Shown: positions 24,242-30,324 of the stretch, piece after piece
How the letters are laid out: every line of letters begins with the position of its first letter
Numbering within the stretch: position 1 is the first letter of the stretch
Virus record (IMG/VR): IMGVR_UViG_3300025280_000085
Coordinates: 1-36,618 of that record
Strand: one strand, 5' to 3'
Length of the DNA: 36,618 bases
Source of the DNA: a virus
Notes under the pieces: model-generated
What the model saw: the letters and a program-made list of their open reading frames with translations, nothing else
Databases searched by the model: none
What the model was told of the DNA's origin: nothing
Position numbers and translations under genes: made by a program

Positions 24242-24270
24242 GGGGAGAGGGGAATTAAACCCCTCTCCCC
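24242..24270 (-). terminator. Stem-loop between two minus-strand genes, terminator-like
   Basis: A perfect 11-bp stem GGGGAGAGGGG/CCCCTCTCCCC with a 7-nt AT loop, close in sequence to the terminator at 18025-18054. Only two Ts follow on the minus strand, so termination may be weak. The hairpin could instead protect the downstream message or set expression ratios. Confidence 0.45.
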
Positions 24271-24277
24271 GGCTCAC

Positions 24278-24643
24278 TTAATCCAATCGACTGCTTGTAT
24301 AGCAGTCAATGCCATAGTTGTTTAGCACCTTAGCAAAGGCTATGGCGAAGGCACTCTTTCTTGTATAGCTCTGTCCAAATTCACTTACCCAATAGTGCAA
24401 TCCCTTCGGGTAGGCTTTGGTACAGCCCCGTTCTTTCTTGGCCCATCGGCCCCATTGAGTATTCCCGGCAAATTTGATCTCAGCAAATCCACAGGGACCA
24501 TCAGGGACCATCCACTGTTGACCGGGATTGGGACCGATCTCTTCAGTGATTATCATCGGGGTGCATTGAGCGGCATTACCCGCTTCGGTCCCTGCTTCGT
24601 AAGCCATGCTCCAGATTTGGCTGAAGTCTATGGTGTCTTTCAT
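24278..24643 (-). CDS. Conserved phage protein, 121 aa
   Basis: The pattern DGPCGFAEIKF...FAGNTQWGRWAKKE...YPKGLHYWV......KSAFAIAFAKVLNNYGIDCYTSSRLD follows a family frequent in environmental phages: 'CGFAwv.i.p....fa.wLk', a Gly-aromatic strand, and an Ala-rich helix ending in S/R-(L/M)-D. No known activity. The start at 24643 is directly abutted by the stop of the upstream 58-aa gene, whose last codons supply the GAGGAGG ribosome site. Confidence 0.75.
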   Translation of the reverse strand: MKDTIDFSQIWSMAYEAGTEAGNAAQCTPMIITEEIGPNPGQQWMVPDGPCGFAEIKFAGNTQWGRWAKKERGCTKAYPKGLHYWVSEFGQSYTRKSAFAIAFAKVLNNYGIDCYTSSRLD

Positions 24644-24820
24644 TTAAACCTCCTCTGCGTCCAAGCTGGACGCTTCCTTAAAGGTGACCTTGCCGTAACG
24701 GTCCACCGATTGGTGAAGCCGAAGCGGTTCGGGGTGACGATTGAACTCCTCAACGGTTGCTCTGTTGAGAAGGGTGTTGATTGCTATTAAAGCATTGGCT
24801 TGTTGAGTTGTTATAGCCAT
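24644..24820 (-). CDS. Small hypothetical protein, 58 aa
   Basis: ATG 24820 has GGAGG at 7 bases; TAA at 24644-24646. Begins MAITTQQANALIAINTLLNRAT, a helix, then a polar C-terminal part (HQSVDRYGKVTFKEASSLD). It fits exactly between two genes with overlapping signals, so it is a real member of the operon although short. No family recognised. Confidence 0.75.
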   Translation of the reverse strand: MAITTQQANALIAINTLLNRATVEEFNRHPEPLRLHQSVDRYGKVTFKEASSLDAEEV

Positions 24821-24831
24821 TGTTAATCCTC

Positions 24832-25320
24832 CTAAACGTTGGACGTTGAGTGGGGCCAGTCTAACCGTGCTTGCTTCTCCTTAGCCCTTAATTCTAAGGA
24901 AAGTCTGTTCCTCTCACGGATAGCTTTTTGTTTTTCAAGTCTAATATCCAAGACGTTTTCTCTTAAGTCTTTAACCAAAGAATCTGAGGCTTCTTTGCCT
25001 AACTCGTAGGCAATCTCTACCATATTGCAGAGTGCTTCGTCTTCCTTGAGGCATGAAGACGTGATCTTACAAATCACGTCCCACAAAGACTTAATCCTCG
25101 GCTTATTACCTTGGACTATAGCCTTTCGTAGTTCGTCACCGAACTGCATCTGCCAAGCACACAACAGCGATGTGTTTAGCTCATGGCATTGGTCAATGTC
25201 CTTGACCCGCAGATCCATCTTACCAAACTGAACGGTGTCCTGTTCAGTAGCTTTGACTTCTTCTGCCAAGCCAGCTACGAACTTACGTAGCAAGGTCAAG
25301 GCATTCGTCAATACTTCCAT
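24832..25320 (-). CDS. Helical hypothetical protein, 162 aa
   Basis: ATG 25320 with AAAGGAG. Almost wholly helical. The C-terminal 50 residues (DLRENVLDIRLEKQKAIRERNRLSLELRAKEKQARL) form a strongly charged coiled coil. Four Cys are scattered (CHELNTSLLC, CKITSSC). Unrecognised. A hairpin TTCGCT-TAAC-AGCGAA (25334-25349) lies immediately upstream of the ribosome site, and GCAATAGC/GCTATTGC (about 25354/25385) encloses a larger leader loop, so the leader is structured. Confidence 0.7.
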   Translation of the reverse strand: MEVLTNALTLLRKFVAGLAEEVKATEQDTVQFGKMDLRVKDIDQCHELNTSLLCAWQMQFGDELRKAIVQGNKPRIKSLWDVICKITSSCLKEDEALCNMVEIAYELGKEASDSLVKDLRENVLDIRLEKQKAIRERNRLSLELRAKEKQARLDWPHSTSNV

Positions 25321-25413
25321 GGTACAACTCCTTTTCGCTTAACAGCGAATGATGCAATAGCTCAATGGCATTTACAGGACTTTCGCTATTGCGGGATGCC
25401 CCTTGATCTTCAA

Positions 25414-25432
25414 CTGCTTGTCAACAAGCAAG
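25414..25432. repeat. 19-bp dispersed repeat, copy 2
   Basis: Identical to 21462-21480 (CTGCTTGTCAACAAGCAAG). Here it lies in non-coding DNA, inside the loop of a 12-bp inverted repeat (CTTGATCTTCAA/TTGAAGATCAAG). Confidence 0.85.
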
Positions 25433-25714
25433 CTTACCTTCGGTCACCGTGATTAAATGGTTCCGACAGGTAGGCTTACCAGCCAACAACTTTTGAAGAT
25501 CAAGACAGTCCTTAAGGACTGATGAGTGTACATGCTTAGGCCTTCAGTCAGCTACCTAAGCACATACTATTTGCCCAACCCTGTCTCTCACTCAGGGGGT
25601 CCACTACGCTTACGAATGCTCTATCTCTTAATCCTTGACGAAGTCTCCGCTTATGAGCGGAGCGTTGATCTCGTCCTGTATCAAGGCCGCGAAGGGCTAA
25701 CAGGTGATCCATAG

Positions 25715-26090
25715 TCCACGAAGGGATGCCGTCAAGTATCTTGAGATGATCTCCGAAGGCCACAAAGGGCAAGATGCTTACGTAGTAAGGGACTCGTCAC
25801 TTCTCCGTTGAGAAGGACACGCTCTGGTCGCTTACCAAGCTGGAACTCCACGAAGGGAGTTAACCAGTGGTTGCAGCTTCAACTGCACTATCCAAAGCTG
25901 ATGTAAGGGGCTTAAGAGAGTACCAGCGGCGGTGTCGCTTACGATCCGTCAACGAAGGACGAACAGTTCACTGGCCTAAGGGTCTTAAACCCTATGGGAT
26001 TATCCACGAAGGGGGTGAGGCGAAGGCTCCACGAAGGGAGCTATGACTTATCCACGAAGGGATTTATACGAAGGCTCCACGAAGGGAGCA
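25715..26090. repeat. Six copies of a TCCACGAAGGG hairpin element with covarying stems
   Basis: The core TCCACGAAGGG recurs at about 25716, 25847, 26002, 26028, 26051 and 26076. Bases flanking the core change in pairs so that the stem is kept: AACTCC/GGAGTT, GCTCC/GGAGC (twice), ATCC/GGAT. One copy (26002) has lost pairing on one side. Related forms: GCC-GCGAA-GGGC near 25687 and CCTCCC-CGAA-GGGAGG near 26191. Confidence 0.85.
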
Positions 26091-26219
26091 AGGGTAGGAT
26101 GGCGTAGCTACGAAGTAGCTCAAAGATCTTAGAAGGGATACGCCGACATCCCTTAAGGGATGCCCCATCTCTTACCGATGGGACCAACCCCCTCCCCGAA
26201 GGGAGGAGGTCGGCAGCAC

Positions 26220-26786
26220 GATAGCCCTTCAGGCTATCTTGCTTCGGAGGCCTTTAGGCCTCGTCAATCAGGACCAAGGCATCTAAGAGGCCTTCCAACG
26301 CTCTTTCCAGAGCGTCTTTCAAGTCGTCTTCAACGACCTCGTCAATCTTCGCCTTCAGCGAAGATACGTCGATGTTCGGTTTCGAAGACTCCTTTGGAGT
26401 CTTGGAGGTCTTCTTAGAAGACCTTGGAAGTTCGCTTCGGCCCTCAGCCAAAGCCATCAACGACCAAAGCTCAGCTTTGGATAGTGCAGTGTCGCCATCT
26501 TTGATGGCGTCTTTAACCTTTCCGATGACGCTCCAAGCTTCTCCCCGGCAGATCAAGCCAGAGGCTTGATCCAGCAGGTCCCTTTCAGCTTCGCTGAAAT
26601 CTGCCAGTTCTGCTCCCTTCAGGAGCAGATTCATCGTCGGTTTGCTACTGTCCAGCGGCAAAGCCGCTGTTTCGAGTTTCATCCGATTCTTTGAATCGGA
26701 CTTACGAACTTTCGACTCCTCAGCTTTGCTGAGGTTCTTCAGGCTAAACTTAGCCATTTGAAGCTCCCTTCAGTCCCTTTGGGACT
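26220..26786. repeat. Run of 16 near-contiguous perfect hairpins
   Basis: Left arm starts and right arm ends: 26220-26238, 26247-26262, 26299-26314, 26323-26337, 26345-26365, 26385-26403, 26406-26424, 26464-26480, 26493-26509, 26551-26571, 26583-26599, 26609-26629, 26653-26669, 26682-26700, 26718-26734 and 26772-26786. Stems are 5-9 bp with no mismatch and loops 3-5 nt. Five have loop TTT, four CTTCA, and the others TTC, TTA, TTTA, TTCC, TCA, AGA and AAA. Fourteen overlap the 167-aa gene, including its stop codon (26247-26262). Confidence 0.93.
26254..26757 (-). CDS. Hairpin-laden hypothetical gene, 167 aa
   Basis: An ORF of 167 codons from ATG 26757 to TAA 26254. The protein is charged, Lys/Ser/Glu/Leu-rich and helical. 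A basic N-terminus (MAKFSLKNLSKAEESKVRKS) leads to a helical middle, then a Ser/Lys linker (SSKKTSKTPKESSKP) and an acidic amphipathic C-terminal helix (LKAKIDEVVEDDLKDALERALEGLLDALVL). A motif S-[K/E]-A-E recurs three times because three separate hairpins encode it. About half the gene is made of perfect hairpins. The protein pattern looks real (amphipathic, no cysteine bias), but repeated hairpin-derived tripeptides make selection at the nucleic acid level equally possible. No Shine-Dalgarno stronger than AAGGGAG (within hairpin flank) is visible. Unrecognised family. Confidence 0.55.
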   Translation of the reverse strand: MAKFSLKNLSKAEESKVRKSDSKNRMKLETAALPLDSSKPTMNLLLKGAELADFSEAERDLLDQASGLICRGEAWSVIGKVKDAIKDGDTALSKAELWSLMALAEGRSELPRSSKKTSKTPKESSKPNIDVSSLKAKIDEVVEDDLKDALERALEGLLDALVLIDEA

Positions 26787-26861
26787 TTCACGGGGTGAAC
26801 TGCAATACAACCGACCAACACAGAGTTGCGATGATCGGACCCCAAACTTACGGCACCCTAC

Positions 26862-26924
26862 CAACTCTTGTCAAGAGGTTTCGTAAATAACAAGTTATTT
26901 ACTACAACCTCTTGACAAGAGTTG
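26862..26924. repeat. 63-bp nested palindrome
   Basis: CAACTCTTGTCAAGAGGTT (26862-26880) and AACCTCTTGACAAGAGTTG (26906-26924) are exact 19-bp reverse complements. Between them GTAAATAA-CAAG-TTATTTAC (26883-26902) forms a second perfect 8-bp stem. Each 19-bp arm itself contains CTCTTG-T-CAAGAG, so a cruciform could branch. The TTGTCAAG core recurs at 16926, 19624 and in the 19-bp repeat. Confidence 0.95.
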
Positions 26925-26925
26925 A

Positions 26926-26975
26926 CTTGGAGGACTACTTACAGAAAACAAGTTTTCTGTAAGCAGTCCTCCAAG
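26926..26975. repeat. 50-bp palindrome with one mismatch
   Basis: CTTGGAGGACT and AGTCCTCCAAG enclose CTTACAGAAAAC-AA-GTTTTCTGTAAG. The only unpaired bases are A26937/C26964 and the 2-nt centre. It directly abuts the 63-bp palindrome. Confidence 0.95.
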
Positions 26976-26985
26976 AAATCAGCCT

Positions 26986-27056
26986 ACCCCCTCTCTGAGA
27001 AGCAGAGAGAGGGGGTCATCGCATTACTCCCTCTCTGAGTAGCAGAGAGAGGGAGT
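26986..27056. repeat. Two paralogous hairpins with compensatory base change
   Basis: Copy 1: ACCCCCTCTCTG-AGAAG-CAGAGAGAGGGGGT (26986-27016). Copy 2: ACTCCCTCTCTG-AGTAG-CAGAGAGAGGGAGT (27026-27056). The third base pair is C-G in one and T-A in the other, changed on both arms. Each has the same 2-nt bulge on the right arm. Confidence 0.93.
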
Positions 27057-27066
27057 TAGGTCTGGT

Positions 27067-27110
27067 AACCATCCACCCCATAGTTCCCAACAACCATCCA
27101 CCCCATGGTT
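27067..27110. repeat. 19-bp direct repeat pair with palindromic ends
   Basis: AACCATCCACCCCATAGTT (27067-27085) and AACCATCCACCCCATGGTT (27092-27110) start 25 bp apart and differ by one base. In the second, AACCAT pairs with ATGGTT. Confidence 0.9.
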
Positions 27111-27125
27111 CAGCCTCCCAATAAC

Positions 27126-27190
27126 AAAAGCTTTAGCTTTTTAGAAGAGTTCCAACAAAGCAATGACACACTAAAGGCTGAAGCCTTTAG
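27126..27190. repeat. Two further hairpins at the edge of the field
   Basis: AAAAGC-TTTA-GCTTTT (27126-27141) and CTAAAGGC-TGAA-GCCTTTAG (27171-27190), both perfect. A GCTCC-TTC-GGAGC stem follows at 27270-27282. Confidence 0.85.
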
Positions 27191-27224
27191 GGATGCGCGA
27201 AAAGGTCGCTGAGTCTATGCAGGG

Positions 27225-27345
27225 TCCGCTGCCATTTGACCCCTCAACGACGGGGAAAAAGCCCACGCGGCTCCTTCGGAGCTTAGGCGGCTTCCCGCGC
27301 CATGGCCCCGGCATCTGGCCCCCTCCGCAAACGTCATCCCCGACT
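27225..27345. other. GC-rich non-coding block upstream of terminase genes
   Basis: About 120 bp much richer in G+C than the flanking DNA (runs such as CCCGCGCCATGGCCCCGG), ending abruptly at AT-rich promoter DNA. No gene is convincing in it. Phage packaging (cos/pac) sites often lie just upstream of the small terminase gene, here 27733, so this is a candidate; that is position-based inference only. Confidence 0.35.
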
Positions 27346-27354
27346 TACGATTTT

Positions 27355-27363
27355 TGTTATAAT
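27355..27363 (+). promoter_or_regulatory. Extended -10 promoter, upstream copy
   Basis: TGTTATAAT gives a perfect TATAAT (27358-27363) with the TGn extension. There is no good -35 at 17 bp, as is usual for extended -10 promoters. It faces the packaging/head genes. Confidence 0.6.
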
Positions 27364-27411
27364 ATATGGCACTCCTACCAAGCGTATCATTTTTGGTCTA
27401 AAAAGTCATAT

Positions 27412-27440
27412 TTGGCTTGTTGCGCTTGTTGTGGTATAGT
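27412..27440 (+). promoter_or_regulatory. Extended -10 promoter, downstream copy
   Basis: TTGGCT (27412-27417), 17-bp spacer, TATAGT (27435-27440) with TG at 27432-27433. Predicted start near 27447, about 46 nt before the first gene. A small dyad CCGC-ATTAT-CGCGG (about 27457-27470) follows in the leader and could be an operator. Confidence 0.6.
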
Positions 27441-27492
27441 ATATTAGAGTATTATCCGCATTATCGCGGTTATATTAGAGAGGTGGTTTTGG

Positions 27493-27726
27493 ATGGACAG
27501 TCGTAATATAGTAAAGATGATTTCGGCGGCGGATGACATTATCAAGGTATTGCGGGATGAGTTAGGCGAGGAGGGTATTTCGTTAGAGACGTTGGGTATT
27601 GCTTCGGAGTTGGGTGATTTTGATAAGTTTTTCAGGTTGGCTGATATTTTGCCTACGGTATTGGGTCGTACGGCTTCTAACAAGGAAGTTTCTTTAATTT
27701 TGGAGGGTGGTACGCTTCACGTATAG
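27493..27726 (+). CDS. Hypothetical protein at head of packaging operon, 77 aa
   Basis: ATG 27493 with GAGAGGTGG upstream. An acidic helical protein (SAADDIIKVLRDELGEEGISLETLGIASELGDFDKFFRLADILP) with a strand at the end (EVSLILEGGTLHV). It is the first gene after two promoters and 6 bp before the small terminase gene. No family recognised; a packaging-accessory or regulatory role is plausible from position. Confidence 0.7.
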   Translation: MDSRNIVKMISAADDIIKVLRDELGEEGISLETLGIASELGDFDKFFRLADILPTVLGRTASNKEVSLILEGGTLHV

Positions 27727-27732
27727 GATAGT

Positions 27733-28320
27733 ATGGGTATGAACACGATTAAGCGGAGTAGGATGCAAAGAATGTTTGACAGGCAGCTTTTATCGTCGAT
27801 GTATTTGCGGGGTATGAAGCAAGCGGAGATGGCGAAGGAGTTGAAGGTTAGTCTGAGTACTATAGAGGTAGATTTGCGTAAGTTGCGTGATGAGTGGCAC
27901 AATGGTGCTTCGTATGATTTTAGATCGGCTAAGATGGAGCAGTTGGCTAAGATTGACGAGATTGAGAGGGCGGCATGGGAGGCGTATGAGGCATCGAAGG
28001 GTGAGCATCGCCGTACTACGCATTATGACGAGAAGGTCAATCCTAGGACGGTAACACAGAAGGAGGCTTCAAGTTCTGGGGATGCCAAGTGGTTAGACAA
28101 AATTTCGTGGTGTGTAGAGCAGCGGTGTAAGATTTTGGGATTCCACGCTCCTAAGGAGGTGGCGATGACGCATAGTAAGATAGATCGTCCTTTGGAGGAG
28201 TTAAGTAGGGAGGAGTTGATGATGATTGCTCAGAAGCGTAAGACGGAGGCGGCGTTGTCTGTTGAGTCGGAGGTTTCTGAGATAGGAGAGGTGGTGATGT
28301 TGGATGAGCAATCTGGATAG
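27733..28320 (+). CDS. terS: Terminase small subunit
   Basis: 195 residues. An N-terminal helix-turn-helix at about 26-52 (GMKQAEMAKELKVSLSTIEVDLRKLRDEW) would recognise the packaging site. A central helical part (KIDEIERAAWEAYEASK) and then WLDKISWCVEQRCKILGFHAPKE, 'R..lLG..AP', are typical of phage small terminase subunits, which form rings and feed DNA to the motor. The C-terminal acidic tail may contact the large subunit. The next two small genes and the large terminase follow with overlaps, as expected for a packaging operon. ATG at 27733, with a second in-frame ATG two codons on; the ribosome site (AGGAT) is modest. Confidence 0.85.
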   Translation: MGMNTIKRSRMQRMFDRQLLSSMYLRGMKQAEMAKELKVSLSTIEVDLRKLRDEWHNGASYDFRSAKMEQLAKIDEIERAAWEAYEASKGEHRRTTHYDEKVNPRTVTQKEASSSGDAKWLDKISWCVEQRCKILGFHAPKEVAMTHSKIDRPLEELSREELMMIAQKRKTEAALSVESEVSEIGEVVMLDEQSG

Positions 28321-28492
28321 GTTGCTTGAATCTACAGAGGTGAAGCCTACTGTTGGGGAGGCATTGGGCGTTGTGGATATGTATTTGAGGGATTGCGACT
28401 CTATTATGTCAAGGGAGAGAAAGAACCGTATGATTCATGCGATGGGTCTTTTGTTGCCTAAAAGTGACTTTGCAAAGAGGGAATATGAATAG
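28304..28492 (+). CDS. Small hypothetical protein, 62 aa
   Basis: Overlaps the end of the small terminase gene by 17 bp and the next gene by 8 bp, with GAGGTGGTG upstream of ATG 28304. A short helical protein (LDRLLESTEV, MYLRDCDSIMSRERKNRMIHAMGLLL). No family known. The overlaps on both sides support it being translated. Confidence 0.65.
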   Translation: MSNLDRLLESTEVKPTVGEALGVVDMYLRDCDSIMSRERKNRMIHAMGLLLPKSDFAKREYE

Positions 28493-28703
28493 TAATAGAT
28501 GGATAGACGCGGTGTATGGTTTGGCGGGTATTCCACGTGAAACAATGGAAGAGTATCAAAGGGTCAAGAAATCGTTGGGTTCATTTTCCGTTAAAAAAAT
28601 ATTCCCAAAATTAGGTGAAAAGGTAGAGCCGCATACGGATGAGGACCAGCGGGTGGTGTATGAGGAGGATGAGCATGGTAAGACGGTTACTACGTTATTG
28701 TGA
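28485..28703 (+). CDS. Small hypothetical protein, 72 aa
   Basis: The same frame is open from an ATG at 28437, but I choose ATG 28485. It has AGAGGG in front, it gives an 8-bp overlap with the previous stop, and the extra upstream residues look unlike protein (MRWVFCCLKVTLQRG). The chosen protein starts MNSNRWIDAVYGLAGIPRET and ends acidic. Its stop overlaps the GTG start of the large terminase (GTGA). Unknown function, possibly packaging accessory. Confidence 0.65.
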   Translation: MNSNRWIDAVYGLAGIPRETMEEYQRVKKSLGSFSVKKIFPKLGEKVEPHTDEDQRVVYEEDEHGKTVTTLL

Positions 28704-30265
28704 GAGATCCTGCACAGCAAGCGGCTGAGATTCTTTTAGAGCGGGAGTCGGCCTATGATACGTTGCTAGATTTCACTACGTTTACCTTCCCCAAGTTCGT
28801 AGTAGCGGATCATCATCATGTTATCTGTGAAAAGCTCCAAGAGGTGGAGTCGGGTGAGTGTCATCGTTTGATGATTTTTATGCCGCCTAGACATGGCAAA
28901 AGTGAGTTGGCTAGTCGCAGATTCCCGGCATGGTTTATGGGTCGCAATCCTAATTCATCTATAATACATGCTTCATATGGTCAGGAGCTAGCTACGGATT
29001 TTGGTCGTGATGTTAGGGAGATCGTCAACGGCGAAGAGTATCAAAAGATTTTTGAGGGGAAGAAGCTTTCTCAGGATGCTACTGCCGCTAATAAGTGGCG
29101 TATTGCTGATTATCGGGGTGAGTATTTTGCGGTGGGTGTTGGCACGGCAGCCACGGGACGAGGAGCAGACCTACTCATTATAGATGATCCTATTAAGAAT
29201 CGTGAGGAGGCAGATTCGTTATCGGAGCGAGAGAGGGTCTGGGCGTGGTATCGCTCTACGGCCTTTACTCGCTTGCAGCCTAATGCAAAGATCATTGTCA
29301 TCCAAACACGCTGGCATGACGACGACTTGAGTGGTAGGCTGATTCAGCAGATGGATGATACGGAGGAGGTACGGGATTGGGAGGTATTGAAGCTTGCGGC
29401 AGAAGCGATGGATGACGATCCTTTGGGTAGGGACAAGGGTAAGGCTCTCTGGCCGGGATGGTATGATGAGAAAGCGTTAAAAGAAATTCGTGGGGTCTTG
29501 GGGGAAAGAGAGTATCACGCACTTTACCAGCAGGAGCCTACCCGTGCGGAAGGAGCCTTTTTCCACATAGACTGGTTTGATATGTATGAGCATCTCCCTC
29601 CTCATACTACGTTGCGTTTTTATGGTACTAGTGACTATGCAACATCAGAGCGTTCTGGTGCGGATTATACGGTGCATGTCGTTTTTGCAGTAGATCCATA
29701 TGACCGTATTTATGTGGCTGATTTTTGGAAGAAGCGAGCTAAGCCACAGGAATGGATTGAGTCGGTCATCGATATGATGAAGAAGTGGAAGATCACGCAG
29801 TGGGGGGAGGAGCGTGGTCAGATCTTGAATTCTGTTGGTCCTTACTTATCACAGCGGATGAAGGAGCGTGACGCTTATTGCTATAGGAAGCAGTATACGC
29901 CGAGTAAGGATAAGACAGTTAGAGCTAGAGCTATTCAGGGGAGGGCGCAGCAGAAGATGATCTTGTTTCCTTCTAAGAGGCGTTGGACACAAGAGGTGTT
30001 GCAGACGTTAACCAATTTCCCCGTGGGGAAGCATGATGATGAGGTAGATTGTTTTTCTTTGCTGGGTATTATGTTGGAAGAGCTTACGCCCGGCAAGCCG
30101 CTACCTGACGAAGATAATCCATGGGGAGCTAGGACATATACTTTTGAAGAGTTGATGCACAGAAGCAAGTTGCGTAGGCAGGGTAAAAGAGTCGTTAGGG
30201 AGGCTCCTATCATAGGGTCACACGATCCTATTCCTTATGACCAGCATTATAGTAGTGTAGAATAG
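28700..30265 (+). CDS. terL: Terminase large subunit
   Basis: 521 residues: the packaging motor ATPase and nuclease. ATPase part: Walker A-like MPPRHGKS (61-68), Walker B LLIIDDP (158-164) and motif III QTRWHDDD (202-209). Nuclease (RNase H-like) part: SD312YA, with HDDEVD (445-450) supplying the distal acids. Length and motif order are those of Terminase_6-type large subunits. It uses GTG at 28700, overlapping the previous stop as GTGA, so translation is coupled. The spacing to the portal gene is 59 bp, containing a possible weak promoter. Confidence 0.95.
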   Translation: MRDPAQQAAEILLERESAYDTLLDFTTFTFPKFVVADHHHVICEKLQEVESGECHRLMIFMPPRHGKSELASRRFPAWFMGRNPNSSIIHASYGQELATDFGRDVREIVNGEEYQKIFEGKKLSQDATAANKWRIADYRGEYFAVGVGTAATGRGADLLIIDDPIKNREEADSLSERERVWAWYRSTAFTRLQPNAKIIVIQTRWHDDDLSGRLIQQMDDTEEVRDWEVLKLAAEAMDDDPLGRDKGKALWPGWYDEKALKEIRGVLGEREYHALYQQEPTRAEGAFFHIDWFDMYEHLPPHTTLRFYGTSDYATSERSGADYTVHVVFAVDPYDRIYVADFWKKRAKPQEWIESVIDMMKKWKITQWGEERGQILNSVGPYLSQRMKERDAYCYRKQYTPSKDKTVRARAIQGRAQQKMILFPSKRRWTQEVLQTLTNFPVGKHDDEVDCFSLLGIMLEELTPGKPLPDEDNPWGARTYTFEELMHRSKLRRQGKRVVREAPIIGSHDPIPYDQHYSSVE

Positions 30266-30288
30266 TAACTACCAAGAATTATTACTAC

Positions 30289-30318
30289 TTGACAAACTAT
30301 ACCTAATGGAAACATATT
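30289..30318 (+). promoter_or_regulatory. Possible promoter before the portal gene
   Basis: TTGACA (30289-30294) is a perfect -35, but the best -10 at 18 bp is CATATT (4/6), and transcription would begin almost at the portal ATG (30325). Weak, or a binding site related to the recurrent TTGACA-containing motif. Confidence 0.3.
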
Positions 30319-30324
30319 AATATT

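Larger units (their letters stand above)
25321..26253. repeat. Hairpin field without a supported gene
   Basis: This 930-bp stretch lacks a convincing gene and is filled with short perfect inverted repeats. Examples: CTTGATCTTCAA/TTGAAGATCAAG (about 25402 and 25493); the 16-bp palindrome CAGTCCTTAAGGACTG (25506-25521); CTCCGCT-TATG-AGCGGAG (25645-25662); CTTAC-GTA-GTAAG (about 25778-25790); CTTCTC-CGTT-GAGAAG (25800-25815); AACTCC-ACGAAG-GGAGTT (about 25845-25862); AGCTAC-GAA-GTAGCT (26106-26120); ATCCCTTAAGGGAT (26149-26162); and CCTCCC-CGAA-GGGAGG (about 26191-26206). On the minus strand it would be transcribed as the region between the 167-aa gene and the 162-aa gene. It may be decayed coding sequence overgrown by hairpins, or a structured RNA. 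Confidence 0.8.

Noticed and set aside
25548-25772. 74-codon minus-strand frame in the hairpin field
   Set aside because: TTG start, poor ribosome site, contains hairpins, and no protein-like conservation cue; it may be a decayed gene but is not supported.
25321-26253. tRNA or tmRNA gene
   Set aside because: Many stems but no TTCGA-type T-loop with matching acceptor stem, and no CCA end.
27358-27385. Divergent minus-strand promoter in the AT-rich patch
   Set aside because: A TATATT/TATAAC can be read on the minus strand, but no -35 at proper spacing; not strong enough to list.
27193-27447. 84-codon plus-strand frame across the GC-rich block
   Set aside because: Runs through the promoter region, composition not protein-like, no ribosome site.
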